Below, piece after piece: positions 6,440 to 14,058 of a DNA stretch of 36,537 bases (positions are counted from its first letter, which is position 1; every line of letters starts with the position of its first letter). The notes under the pieces are model-generated. The model saw nothing but the letters and a program-made list of their open reading frames with translations. It had not been told where the DNA came from and searched no databases. The DNA is from Streptomyces europaeiscabiei (GTDB lineage Bacteria > Actinomycetota > Actinomycetes > Streptomycetales > Streptomycetaceae), in contig NZ_LRTR01000417.1 of assembly GCF_001550375.1 (NCBI RefSeq), forward strand, positions 1-36,537. Reading direction: 5' to 3'. A program made the translations under genes and the position numbers.

Positions 6440-9400
6440 ATGTCCTGGCTGTCTCGGTTCAGCCTCGCACAACGGGCCCTCGTCGGTCTGATGTCGATCA
6501 TCGCGCTCGTCTTCGGGGCGATCGCGATACCCCAGCTCAAGCAGCAGCTGCTGCCCACCATCGAACTGCCCATGGTGTCCGTGCTCGCGCCCTACCAGGG
6601 CGCGTCCCCGGACGTGGTCGAGAAGCAGGTCGTCGAGCCCATCGAGGACAGCCTCGAAAGCGTCGACGGCATCACGGGCGTCACCTCCACCGCCAGCGAG
6701 GGCAACGCCCTGATCATGGCGTCCTTCGACTACGGACCCGGTACCGACCAGCTCGTCGCCGACGTCCAGCAGGCCGTCAACCGGGTCCGGGCACAGCTGC
6801 CGGACGACGTGGACCCGCAGGTGATCGCGGGCTCGACGGACGACATGCCGACCGTCGTCCTCGCCGTCTCCGCCGACCAGGACCAGCAGGCCCTCGCGGA
6901 CCAGCTCGACCGGACCGTCGTGCCGACCCTCGAAGGCATCGACGGCGTCGGCCAGGTCACCATCGACGGCGTACGGGACGTCCAGGTCACCGTCACCCCC
7001 GACGACGCGAAGCTGGCGAAGGCGGGCCTGAGCACGATGGCCCTCTCCCAGGCACTCCAGGCCGGCGGCGTCACCGTCCCCGCGGGCTCCTTCGACGAGG
7101 ACGGCGCCAACCGCACCGTCCAGGTCGGCGGCGGCTACACCTCCCTGGAGCAGATCGAGAACCTGATGGTGCGCGGCGAGGGCGCGAAGAAGCCCGTACG
7201 TCTCGCGGACGTGGCCGCCGTCAAGGAGGAGCGGGCCAGGGCCGACTCCATCACCCGCACGAACGGCGAGCCCAGCCTCGCGGTCATGGTCACCATGGAC
7301 CGGGGTGGCAGCGCGGTCGCCATCTCGGAGGCCGTCGAGGACGAACTGCCGGCCATGCGCCGGGACCTGGGCTCCGGCGCCACCGTCACCGTGGTCAGCG
7401 ACCAGGGCCCGGCGGTCTCCAAGTCCATCGACGGCCTGACCACCGAGGGCGCCCTCGGCCTGGTCTTCGCGGTCCTGGTCATCCTGGTCTTCCTGGCGTC
7501 GATCCGCTCGACCCTCGTCACCGCGGTCTCCATCCCGCTGTCGGTGGTCCTGGCGCTGATCGTCCTGTGGACCCGCGACCTCTCCCTCAACATGCTGACG
7601 CTCGGCGCGCTGACCATCGCCATCGGCCGGGTCGTCGACGACTCGATCGTCGTCCTGGAGAACATCAAGCGTCACCTCGGCTACGGCGAGGAGCGCGAGG
7701 AGGCGATCCTCAAGGCGGTCCGTGAGGTCGCCGGCGCGGTCACGTCCTCCACCCTGACGACCGTCGCGGTCTTCCTCCCGATCGGCCTGACCGGCGGCAT
7801 GGTGGGCGAGCTGTTCGGCAGCTTCTCGCTGACCGTGACGGCGGCCCTCCTGGCCTCCCTCGTGGTCTCGCTGACCGTGGTCCCGGTGCTCTCGTACTGG
7901 TTCCTGCGCGCCCCGAAGGGCACGCCCGAGGACGCCGAGGAAGCACGCCGGAAGGCGGAGGAGAAGGAGGCGAAGAGCCGCCTCCAGCGCTTCTACGTCC
8001 CCGTCCTGCGCTTCGCCACCCGCCGCCGCCTGACCAGCGTGGCCATCGCGGCCGTCGTGCTGATCGGCACGTTCGGCATGACCCCGCTGCTGAAGACGAA
8101 CTTCTTCGACCCGGGCGACCAGAGGGTCCTCAGCCTCAAGCAGGAGCTGAAGCCCGGCACCAGCCTCGCGGCGACCGACGAGCAGACCACGAAGGTCGAG
8201 AAGCTGCTCGCCGGCACCAAGGGCGTCAAGGACTACCAGGTCACCATCGGCTCCTCCGGCTTCATGGCCGCGTTCGGCGGTGGCACCGACTCCAACCAGG
8301 CCTCGTACAGCGTCATGCTGGACGACTCGGCCACCGCCGCGGACGTCCAGGACACGATCGAGAAGGGCCTCGCCGGGCTCTCCGGGATCGGTACGACGAC
8401 CGTCGCGGTCGGCGACGCCTTCGGCAGCCAGGACCTGAGCGTGGTCGTGAAGGCCGCCGACGCCGACGTCCTGCGCAAGGCAGCCGAGCAGGTCCGCGAC
8501 GCGGTCTCGACCATGGACAACGTCACGGACGTCACCAGCGACCTCGCCACGAGCGTGCCCCGTATCTCGGTCAGGGCCACCGACAAGGCGGCCGCGGCCG
8601 GCTTCGACGACCAGACCCTCGGCGCGGCCGTCTCCCAGGCCGTACGCGGTACGACCAGCGGCCGGGCCATCCTCGGCGAGACCGAGCGGGACGTCGTCAT
8701 CAAGTCGGCGAAGCCCGCCGAGACGCTCCAGGAGCTGCGGGACCTGCGGCTGGGCGCGGTGAAGCTCAGCGACATCGCCAGCGTCGAGCTGGTGGACGGC
8801 CCGGTCTCCATGACCCGGATCGACGGCCAGCGTGCCGCGACGATCACGGCGAAGCCCAAGGGTGACAACACCGGCGCGGTCAGCACCGACCTCACCGCCA
8901 AGCTGGACGCCATCGACCTCCCCGAGGGCGTCACGGCTGCCATCGGCGGTGTCTCCGAGGACCAGGACGATGCCTTCGCCTCCCTCGGCCTCGCGATGCT
9001 CGCGGCGATCGCGATCGTCTTCATGCTGCTGGTCGCGACCTTCCGGTCCCTGATCCAGCCGCTGATCCTGCTGGTCTCGATCCCGTTCGCGGCCACCGGC
9101 GCGATCGGCCTGCTCATCATCACCGGTACGCCCATGGGTGTCCCCGCGATGATCGGCATGCTGATGCTGATCGGCATCGTGGTGACGAACGCGATCGTGC
9201 TGATCGACCTGATCAACCAGTACCGCCGCCAGGGCTACGGCACGGTGGAGGCGGTCATCGAGGGCGGACGCCACCGTCTGCGGCCCATCCTGATGACGGC
9301 GCTGGCGACGATCTTCGCGTTGCTGCCCATGGCCCTCGGCATCACGGGCGAGGGCGGCTTCATCGCCCAGCCCCTGGCCGTGGTCGTCATCGGCGGCCTG

Positions 9401-9586
9401 ATCACCTCGACGCTCCTGACCCTCCTCCTGGTCCCGACCCTCTACACGATGGTCGAGATCCGCAAGGAACGACGGGCGAAGAAGAAGGCCCTGAAGCGCT
9501 CGGGCGCCTCGTCCGAACCGACGGAGTCGACGTCGGCGGCGACGTCGGGGTCCGAGTCGGAGGAGCCGGAGCCCGCCGGGGTCTGA
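6440..9586 (+). CDS. RND-family efflux transporter, AcrB/HAE1-like
   Basis: A 1048-aa protein of the usual AcrB length. Helix 1 is followed by a large extracytoplasmic loop, then a cluster of helices (about residues 330-490). A hydrophilic stretch (EEARRKAEEKEAKSR), a second large loop and a final helix cluster (about 850-1025) complete the duplicated fold. Proton-relay acids are present at Asp400/Asp401 (GRVVDDSIVVLEN). The second half has MLMLIGIVVTNAIVLIDLIN. The C-terminus is Lys-rich and then Ser/Glu-rich. In a monoderm this pump would work without an outer-membrane channel; substrates are unknown. ATG at 6440 has AGAGAG about 10 bases before it. It is separated from the regulator by 204 bases with three dyads and is followed by a strong terminator. 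Confidence 0.93.
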   Translation: MSWLSRFSLAQRALVGLMSIIALVFGAIAIPQLKQQLLPTIELPMVSVLAPYQGASPDVVEKQVVEPIEDSLESVDGITGVTSTASEGNALIMASFDYGPGTDQLVADVQQAVNRVRAQLPDDVDPQVIAGSTDDMPTVVLAVSADQDQQALADQLDRTVVPTLEGIDGVGQVTIDGVRDVQVTVTPDDAKLAKAGLSTMALSQALQAGGVTVPAGSFDEDGANRTVQVGGGYTSLEQIENLMVRGEGAKKPVRLADVAAVKEERARADSITRTNGEPSLAVMVTMDRGGSAVAISEAVEDELPAMRRDLGSGATVTVVSDQGPAVSKSIDGLTTEGALGLVFAVLVILVFLASIRSTLVTAVSIPLSVVLALIVLWTRDLSLNMLTLGALTIAIGRVVDDSIVVLENIKRHLGYGEEREEAILKAVREVAGAVTSSTLTTVAVFLPIGLTGGMVGELFGSFSLTVTAALLASLVVSLTVVPVLSYWFLRAPKGTPEDAEEARRKAEEKEAKSRLQRFYVPVLRFATRRRLTSVAIAAVVLIGTFGMTPLLKTNFFDPGDQRVLSLKQELKPGTSLAATDEQTTKVEKLLAGTKGVKDYQVTIGSSGFMAAFGGGTDSNQASYSVMLDDSATAADVQDTIEKGLAGLSGIGTTTVAVGDAFGSQDLSVVVKAADADVLRKAAEQVRDAVSTMDNVTDVTSDLATSVPRISVRATDKAAAAGFDDQTLGAAVSQAVRGTTSGRAILGETERDVVIKSAKPAETLQELRDLRLGAVKLSDIASVELVDGPVSMTRIDGQRAATITAKPKGDNTGAVSTDLTAKLDAIDLPEGVTAAIGGVSEDQDDAFASLGLAMLAAIAIVFMLLVATFRSLIQPLILLVSIPFAATGAIGLLIITGTPMGVPAMIGMLMLIGIVVTNAIVLIDLINQYRRQGYGTVEAVIEGGRHRLRPILMTALATIFALLPMALGITGEGGFIAQPLAVVVIGGLITSTLLTLLLVPTLYTMVEIRKERRAKKKALKRSGASSEPTESTSAATSGSESEEPEPAGV

Positions 9587-9605
9587 CGCCCCCGAGGCCC
9601 GGAGC

Positions 9606-9642
9606 GGCCGGGTCCCGAACCATGAGCGTTCGGGACCCGGCC
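9606..9642 (+). terminator. Terminator after the RND exporter
   Basis: A perfect 15-bp stem (GGCCGGGTCCCGAAC with GTTCGGGACCCGGCC) and a 7-base loop, starting 20 bases after the stop. There is no U-tract, which is usual for Streptomyces. Confidence 0.85.
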
Positions 9643-9704
9643 GTCCGCGTACCGGCATTACGTATCCTGTGCCTCGAACTGCTTCACGGGGGAGGGATCC
9701 GGGC

Positions 9705-11948
9705 GTGGCGCTGCACAGCGACGATCCCCGATCGGTCGGCGGGTACAAGGTGGTCGACCGGCTCGGAAACGGCGGCATGGGCGTCGTCTACCGGGCTCGG
9801 GCACGCTCCGGCCGCGAGGTCGCCGTGAAGGTGGTGCACGCCCAGTACGCGCAGGACCCCGTCTTCCGCACCCGCTTCCGGCAGGAGATCGAGGCCGTCC
9901 GCAAGGTCAGCGGTGCCTTCACCGCGGCTGTCGTGGACGCCGACCCGGAGGCGGAACGCCCCTGGATGGCGACCCAGTACGTGCCCGGGCGCTCGCTCGC
10001 CCAGCGGATCCGCGACCGGGGCCCGCTCCCCGACACCGAGCTGCGCCCCCTGGCCCTGGGACTCGTCGAGGCGCTGCGGGAGATCCACCGGGCCGGTGTG
10101 GTGCACCGGGACCTGAAGCCGGCCAACGTCCTGATGGCGCAGGACGGCCCCCGCGTCATCGACTTCGGCATCTCCCGCGCGACGGAGAACCTCAACCTGA
10201 CCGAGACCGGACAGATGATCGGCACCCCGCCGTTCATGTCCCCGGAACAGCTCACCGACGCCCGCACGGCCGGCCCGGCCTCGGACGTCTTCTCGCTCGG
10301 GACCCTCCTGGTGTACGCCGTCACCGGGCGGGGCCCCTTCGACGCGGACAGCCCCTATCTGACGGCCTACCGGGTGATCCACGACGAACCGGTGCTGGAC
10401 GGGGTGGACGGGCCGCTGCGCGGCGTCCTGGAACGCTGTCTGGCCAAGGAGGCCGCCGACCGTCCCGGACTCGTCGAACTGGCACAGGAGTTCGCGACCG
10501 CCCTGCCGGAGCCCGATCCGGGCGACCTGCCGGTGGTGACGCTGCGCGCGGACACGGAGGACGTCGCGACGGAGCCCCGCACGGGCCCCGGGACGGGTAC
10601 CCGGCCCGCCCGCCGACGCCGTGTCCGGCCCCTGCTCGCCGCGACCGGCACCGTGGGCGCGCTGGTCCTCGGGCTGACGGCCTATCTGCTGGGACCGGGC
10701 GGCGTGCGGACGACCGACACGGCGACACCCGCGCCGACCTCGACCTCCCGCTGGACGGCGCCGCCCAGCGGCTGGAAGCCCTGGCAGACGACGGTGTTCG
10801 CGAAGGCGTCGGCCGGTACCCGCGAGCCGCTGCCCTCGAAGGACGGCGGCGCCGGCGGCGCCCCCTCCTGCCAGGTGCACGGGAACGCCGTCTACTGCGG
10901 GGGCGATGGAGTCCTCCCCATCCGCGTCGACGGCAGGACCGGAAAGACGGTCTGGCGGGCCGACCTCGTACCGGCCACCCACGAGCGCGATCGGTACTAC
11001 GCCTCGGTCGTCGGTGTCCGGGACGGCACCGTCCTCGTGCAGCAGACCGTCTTCAGCGGCGAACCCGTGGTGGATCCGGTCGATCTCGTCGCACTCGACG
11101 CGGACACCGGGGAGCAGTTGTGGACCCGTCGGGTGGACATCACCGAGATCGCCCCGGCGCTGACCGGCGACCTCGTCCTCACCCCCGAACCCGACGGCGT
11201 GACGGTCACGGCCCGTTCACCGCGCACGGGCGCCGAGCGCTGGTCCCTGCGGATGCCCGTCGGCCACCACTGCACGTTCACCACCGCCGGGGCGGGCACG
11301 TACGCGCACTGCCGGCCGGTGACCCGGGACGCCAAGGCGGCGAATTCGGAATCCCGGGTCCTGGTCGTGGACCGCGCCGACGGCTCGGCCAGGACCGTGA
11401 AGGTGCCGCTGAACAGCGTCCTCCTCGGCGCGAAGCAGGGAGACCTGGTCCTGGTCGCGGACAGCACCGAATACACCGACGCGACCCGTGGCGGCGACCC
11501 GACGTACGACACGATCCTGCTCCTGGACCTGGAGGCCGGGACCCGAGTGATGACGAAGCCGGGCGAGAACGGGCGGGGCCGGGCGGCCCTGACGGGCGGG
11601 GTGCTGGTGTTCACCCGGTCCGGCGGCCAGGTGACCGCCGTGTCACCGCACACGGGCGAGCTGCTGTGGCGGACCAGGACCAGTCTGGAACGGCCGGGCG
11701 AGCCCGGGTACGACGCCGTGACGGGCACCGTCTACCTGGCCAGCGCCACCGGCAGGGTCGCGGCGCTCGACAGGCTCAAGGGCACCCTGCTGTGGGAGAC
11801 GCTGCCCCGTGCCACGCCGACCTGGTCCGTCCAGGGCGGCGCTCCCTGGGCGCTGCCCCACGAGGGAGCGCTGTTCGTGGCCGTCTCCGACGGCACCCTC
11901 TTCTCCCTCGACCCCGCCCACCCCGACCGGGAGCCCGTGTCGGGGTGA
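9705..11948 (+). CDS. Membrane Ser/Thr protein kinase with extracellular PQQ-like repeat domain
   Basis: A 747-aa protein. The kinase domain (about 1-275) has a glycine loop (LGNGGMGVVY), catalytic Lys (VAVKVVH), catalytic loop HRDLKPANV, DFG (VIDFGISRA) and an activation segment ending GTPPFMSPEQ. A Pro/Arg-rich linker and one membrane helix near 306-328 (LLAATGTVGALVLGLTAYLL) follow. The outer domain carries PQQ/beta-propeller-like blades (ALDADTGEQLWTRR, AVSPHTGELLWRT, ALDRLKGTLLWET). The layout recalls AfsK-type kinases. GTG at 9705 is preferred over ATG at 9669 because GGGGGAGGG sits 8 bases before it and the kinase domain begins soon after. It is monocistronic and convergent with nadA. 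The short gap 11949-11979 holds a GC-rich dyad (CCCGC with GCGGG). Confidence 0.93.
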   Translation: MALHSDDPRSVGGYKVVDRLGNGGMGVVYRARARSGREVAVKVVHAQYAQDPVFRTRFRQEIEAVRKVSGAFTAAVVDADPEAERPWMATQYVPGRSLAQRIRDRGPLPDTELRPLALGLVEALREIHRAGVVHRDLKPANVLMAQDGPRVIDFGISRATENLNLTETGQMIGTPPFMSPEQLTDARTAGPASDVFSLGTLLVYAVTGRGPFDADSPYLTAYRVIHDEPVLDGVDGPLRGVLERCLAKEAADRPGLVELAQEFATALPEPDPGDLPVVTLRADTEDVATEPRTGPGTGTRPARRRRVRPLLAATGTVGALVLGLTAYLLGPGGVRTTDTATPAPTSTSRWTAPPSGWKPWQTTVFAKASAGTREPLPSKDGGAGGAPSCQVHGNAVYCGGDGVLPIRVDGRTGKTVWRADLVPATHERDRYYASVVGVRDGTVLVQQTVFSGEPVVDPVDLVALDADTGEQLWTRRVDITEIAPALTGDLVLTPEPDGVTVTARSPRTGAERWSLRMPVGHHCTFTTAGAGTYAHCRPVTRDAKAANSESRVLVVDRADGSARTVKVPLNSVLLGAKQGDLVLVADSTEYTDATRGGDPTYDTILLLDLEAGTRVMTKPGENGRGRAALTGGVLVFTRSGGQVTAVSPHTGELLWRTRTSLERPGEPGYDAVTGTVYLASATGRVAALDRLKGTLLWETLPRATPTWSVQGGAPWALPHEGALFVAVSDGTLFSLDPAHPDREPVSG

Positions 11949-11979
11949 GCCCGCTCCGCTCCGCTACGCGGGCCAGGGG

Positions 11980-13164
11980 CTACGGCAGCGCCAGCATCCG
12001 CTCCAGCGCCAGCTTCGCGAACGTCTCCGTCTCCTTGTCGACCTCGATGCGGTTGACGAGGGTGCCCTCGGCGAGGGACTCCAGGGTCCACACGAGGTGG
12101 GGCAGGTCGATGCGGTTCATGGTGGAGCAGAAGCAGACCGCGCGGTCGAGGAAGACGACCTCCTTGCCCTCGGGCGCGAAACGGTTCGCCAGCCGCCGTA
12201 CGAGGTTCAGCTCGGTGCCGATGGCCCACTTGGAACCGGCGGGCGCGGCCTCCAGCGCCTTGATGATGTACTCGGTCGACCCGACGTAGTCCGCCGCCGC
12301 CACGACCTCGTGCTTGCACTCGGGGTGGACGAGGACGTTCACGCCCGGAATCCGCTCCCGTACGTCGTTCACGGACTGCACGCTGAAGCGGCCGTGCACC
12401 GAGCAGTGCCCCCGCCACAGGATCATCTTCGCGGCCCGCAGCTGCTCGACGGTGAGACCGCCGTTCGGCTTGTGCGGGTTGTAGAGGACACAGTCGTCGA
12501 GCGACATCCCCATGTCCCGCACGGCGGTGTTGCGCCCCAGGTGCTGGTCCGGCAGGAACAGGACCTTCTCACCCTGCTCGAAGGCCCAGTCCAGCGCCCG
12601 CTTCGCGTTCGAGGAGGTGCAGATCGTGCCGCCGTGCTTGCCGGTGAAGGCCTTGATGTCGGCGGAGGAGTTCATGTACGACACGGGCACGACCTGCTCG
12701 GCTATGCCCGCCTCGGTCAGCACGTCCCAGCACTCGGCGACCTGCTCGGCGGTGGCCATGTCGGCCATGGAGCAGCCGGCGGCCAGGTCCGGCAGGACGA
12801 CCTTCTGCTCGTCGCCGGTGAGGATGTCCGCCGACTCGGCCATGAAGTGCACACCGCAGAACACGATGTACTCGGCCTCGGGCCGCGCCGCCGCGTCCCG
12901 GGCCAGCTTGAAGGAGTCACCCGTGACGTCCGCGAACTGGATGACCTCGTCGCGCTGGTAGTGGTGGCCCAGCACGAAGACCTTGTCCCCGAGCTTCTCC
13001 TTGGCCGCGCGGGCGCGCTCCACCAGGTCGGGGTCGGACGGTGAGGGGAGGTCACCCGGACACTCGACACCCCGCTCGCTCCTCGGGTCGGCCTCGCGGC
13101 CGAGCAGCAGCAGGGCGAGGGGCGTCGGCTGTACGTCGAGCTCCTGGGTCTGGGCGGTGGTCAC
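11980..13164 (-). CDS. nadA: Quinolinate synthase
   Basis: A 394-aa [4Fe-4S] enzyme that condenses iminoaspartate with dihydroxyacetone phosphate to make quinolinate in de novo NAD synthesis. It has the family signatures VLGHHYQRDEVIQFAD, FCGVHFMAESADIL, the SYMNSSADIKA substrate loop, WRGHCSVHGRFS, VHPECKHEV and CFCSTMNRI. Probable cluster ligands are Cys103, Cys254 and Cys344 or 346, with spacing like the longer Bacillus-type enzyme. GTG at 13164 is chosen because AAAGGG lies about 9 bases before it; an in-frame GTG at 13173 is too close to that site. A 19-codon leader ORF overlaps this start as GTGA. No nadB or nadC lies beside it. The divergent erpA gene supplies Fe-S insertion. Confidence 0.95.
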   Translation of the reverse strand: MTTAQTQELDVQPTPLALLLLGREADPRSERGVECPGDLPSPSDPDLVERARAAKEKLGDKVFVLGHHYQRDEVIQFADVTGDSFKLARDAAARPEAEYIVFCGVHFMAESADILTGDEQKVVLPDLAAGCSMADMATAEQVAECWDVLTEAGIAEQVVPVSYMNSSADIKAFTGKHGGTICTSSNAKRALDWAFEQGEKVLFLPDQHLGRNTAVRDMGMSLDDCVLYNPHKPNGGLTVEQLRAAKMILWRGHCSVHGRFSVQSVNDVRERIPGVNVLVHPECKHEVVAAADYVGSTEYIIKALEAAPAGSKWAIGTELNLVRRLANRFAPEGKEVVFLDRAVCFCSTMNRIDLPHLVWTLESLAEGTLVNRIEVDKETETFAKLALERMLALP

Positions 13165-13220
13165 GACACGCACCCTTTCTGTTCTGCGGCTCGCCGTCCG
13201 GGTGAGGGTCGGCGGGACAT
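13161..13220 (-). CDS. 19-aa leader ORF coupled to nadA
   Basis: Reads MSRRPSPGRRAAEQKGCVS and stops. ATG at 13220 has AAGGA about 8 bases upstream. Its TGA overlaps the nadA GTG by four bases, so ribosomes finishing here could restart on nadA. It lies within the expected nadA transcript (predicted start near 13248). It is short, so chance cannot be excluded; the support is the spacing, the overlap and its position. The Arg-rich N-terminus and late Cys are notable, but no sensing role is shown. Confidence 0.45.
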   Translation of the reverse strand: MSRRPSPGRRAAEQKGCVS

Positions 13221-13254
13221 CCGGGCTATCCTTTTCGTCGAATTGACGCTATCT

Positions 13255-13283
13255 ATCATAACCGCTTCATGTCACTTTGACGA
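13255..13283 (-). promoter_or_regulatory. Predicted nadA promoter
   Basis: On the minus strand, -35 TCGTCA (13278-13283) and -10 TATGAT (13255-13260) are separated by exactly 17 bases. Transcription would begin near 13248, giving a leader of about 84 bases that contains the 19-codon ORF. The promoter is overlapped by the inverted repeat at 13266-13309. Confidence 0.5.
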
Positions 13284-13309
13284 TGCCCATATTGTCGATG
13301 TGACATGAA
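13266..13309. promoter_or_regulatory. Paired inverted operator between nadA and erpA
   Basis: TTCATGTCAC (13266-13275) and its exact reverse complement GTGACATGAA (13300-13309) flank 24 bases. The similarity extends inward: both half-sites fit ATGTCAC-N3-GAC-N-AT, reading in opposite directions with centres about 31-34 bases apart, close to three helical turns. It covers the nadA promoter spacer and lies about 205 bases before erpA. This suggests a regulator binding two sites, perhaps one sensing NAD or Fe-S status. The identity is unknown; it does not match the Rex consensus. Confidence 0.6.
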
Positions 13310-13514
13310 TCCCGGCGGGCGGACCGGAGGGCTCGGCCGCTGTGCGTCGCGTGGGGTTGTCCACAGCCCGGCGCGACCCGGTGCCCATGCCGCGGGCCAT
13401 GTGCGAGCATGAAGAGAGACGCGAGGGGAAATCCGCGCGGCCCGGAATGAATCCGGGGCTCCGGCGGTTGCACCCGTCGGCAAGCAGTCTCCGTACAACC
13501 CGGGAGAGATGTAG
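13310..13514 (+). promoter_or_regulatory. erpA upstream region with a single DnaA-box match
   Basis: TTGTCCACA at 13357-13365 equals the Streptomyces DnaA-box consensus. A single copy is expected by chance now and then and is not an origin. The ribosome site GGGAGAG is at about 13501-13507, before the erpA ATG at 13515. I could not identify a -35/-10 pair with good spacing for erpA. No other gene is supported here. Confidence 0.3.
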
Positions 13515-13871
13515 ATGTCCGTATCGGACGAGACCGGCACCGTCACCGACGGCATCATCGTGACCGACGCCGCCGCGGAAAAGGTCAGGACCCTGCTCGA
13601 CCAGGAAGGCCGTGACGATCTGGCGCTCCGCGTCGCCGTTCAGCCCGGCGGCTGCTCCGGCCTGCGTTACCAGCTCTTCTTCGACGAACGCTCGCTCGAC
13701 GGCGACGTCGTGAAGGACTTCGACGGCGTGAAGGTCATCACCGACCGCATGAGCGCCCCGTACCTGGGCGGCGCCACCATCGACTTCGTCGACACCATCG
13801 AGAAGCAGGGCTTCACCATCGACAACCCGAACGCGACGGGCTCCTGCGCCTGCGGCGACTCCTTCAGCTGA
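13515..13871 (+). CDS. erpA: Iron-sulfur cluster insertion protein, A-type carrier
   Basis: A 118-aa HesB/IscA-family protein. The three conserved cysteines are present: Cys47 (GGCSGLRY), Cys111 and Cys113 (SCACGDSFS). They bind a cluster and pass it to apoproteins. The body matches the family (IIVTDAAAEKVRTLL, APYLGGATIDFVDTIEKQGFTIDNPNA). The start ATG has GGGAGAG about 8 bases upstream. In actinobacteria this gene neighbours the respiratory block, which needs Fe-S clusters for the Rieske protein. NadA next door is also an Fe-S enzyme, so the divergent pair may be controlled together. Confidence 0.95.
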   Translation: MSVSDETGTVTDGIIVTDAAAEKVRTLLDQEGRDDLALRVAVQPGGCSGLRYQLFFDERSLDGDVVKDFDGVKVITDRMSAPYLGGATIDFVDTIEKQGFTIDNPNATGSCACGDSFS

Positions 13872-13886
13872 GTCCCCGCCCGCGCG

Positions 13887-13972
13887 ACAGCGGTACGCGT
13901 ACGGCCGACAGCGGTCCCATACGGCCCACAGCGGTACGCGTACGGCCCGTCGCCCGTACGCGTACGGGCGAC
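13887..13972. repeat. Three tandem ~21-bp units followed by a perfect 24-bp palindrome
   Basis: Units at about 13887-13907, 13908-13927 and 13928-13948 share ACAGCGGTACGCGTACGGCC; the middle one carries CCCATACGG instead of ACGCGTACGG. At 13949-13972 GTCGCCCGTACG is followed directly by its reverse complement. CGTACG/TACGCGTA motifs dominate. It lies just after erpA and before a bidirectional terminator. Its function is unknown; it could be a protein-binding array or decayed intergenic repeats. Confidence 0.7.
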
Positions 13973-13983
13973 GCGTAGGTACG

Positions 13984-14024
13984 ACGAAGGCGGCGTCCCC
14001 CTCCAACGGGGACGCCGCCTTCGT
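13984..14024. terminator. Bidirectional terminator between erpA and the membrane protein gene
   Basis: A perfect 17-bp stem (left arm 13984-14000 containing GAAGGCGGCGTCCCC, right arm 14008-14024) with a 7-base loop, lying between two convergent genes. Confidence 0.88.
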
Positions 14025-14058
14025 GTGTCCGGCCGGCCGCCGCCTGCCGCGACGGCGC

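Noticed and set aside
6272..9778. 1168-codon minus-strand open frame opposite the exporter
   Set aside because: Asp/Arg/Gly/His low-complexity shadow of the RND gene; no recognisable domain.
13300..13309. Rex (NADH-sensing) operator before nadA
   Set aside because: The TTGTGAA-N4/6-TTCACAA pattern is absent; GTGACATGAA differs at key positions.
13357..13365. DnaA box as sign of a replication origin
   Set aside because: Single copy, no cluster, no dnaA/dnaN nearby, and in a region of ordinary GC content.
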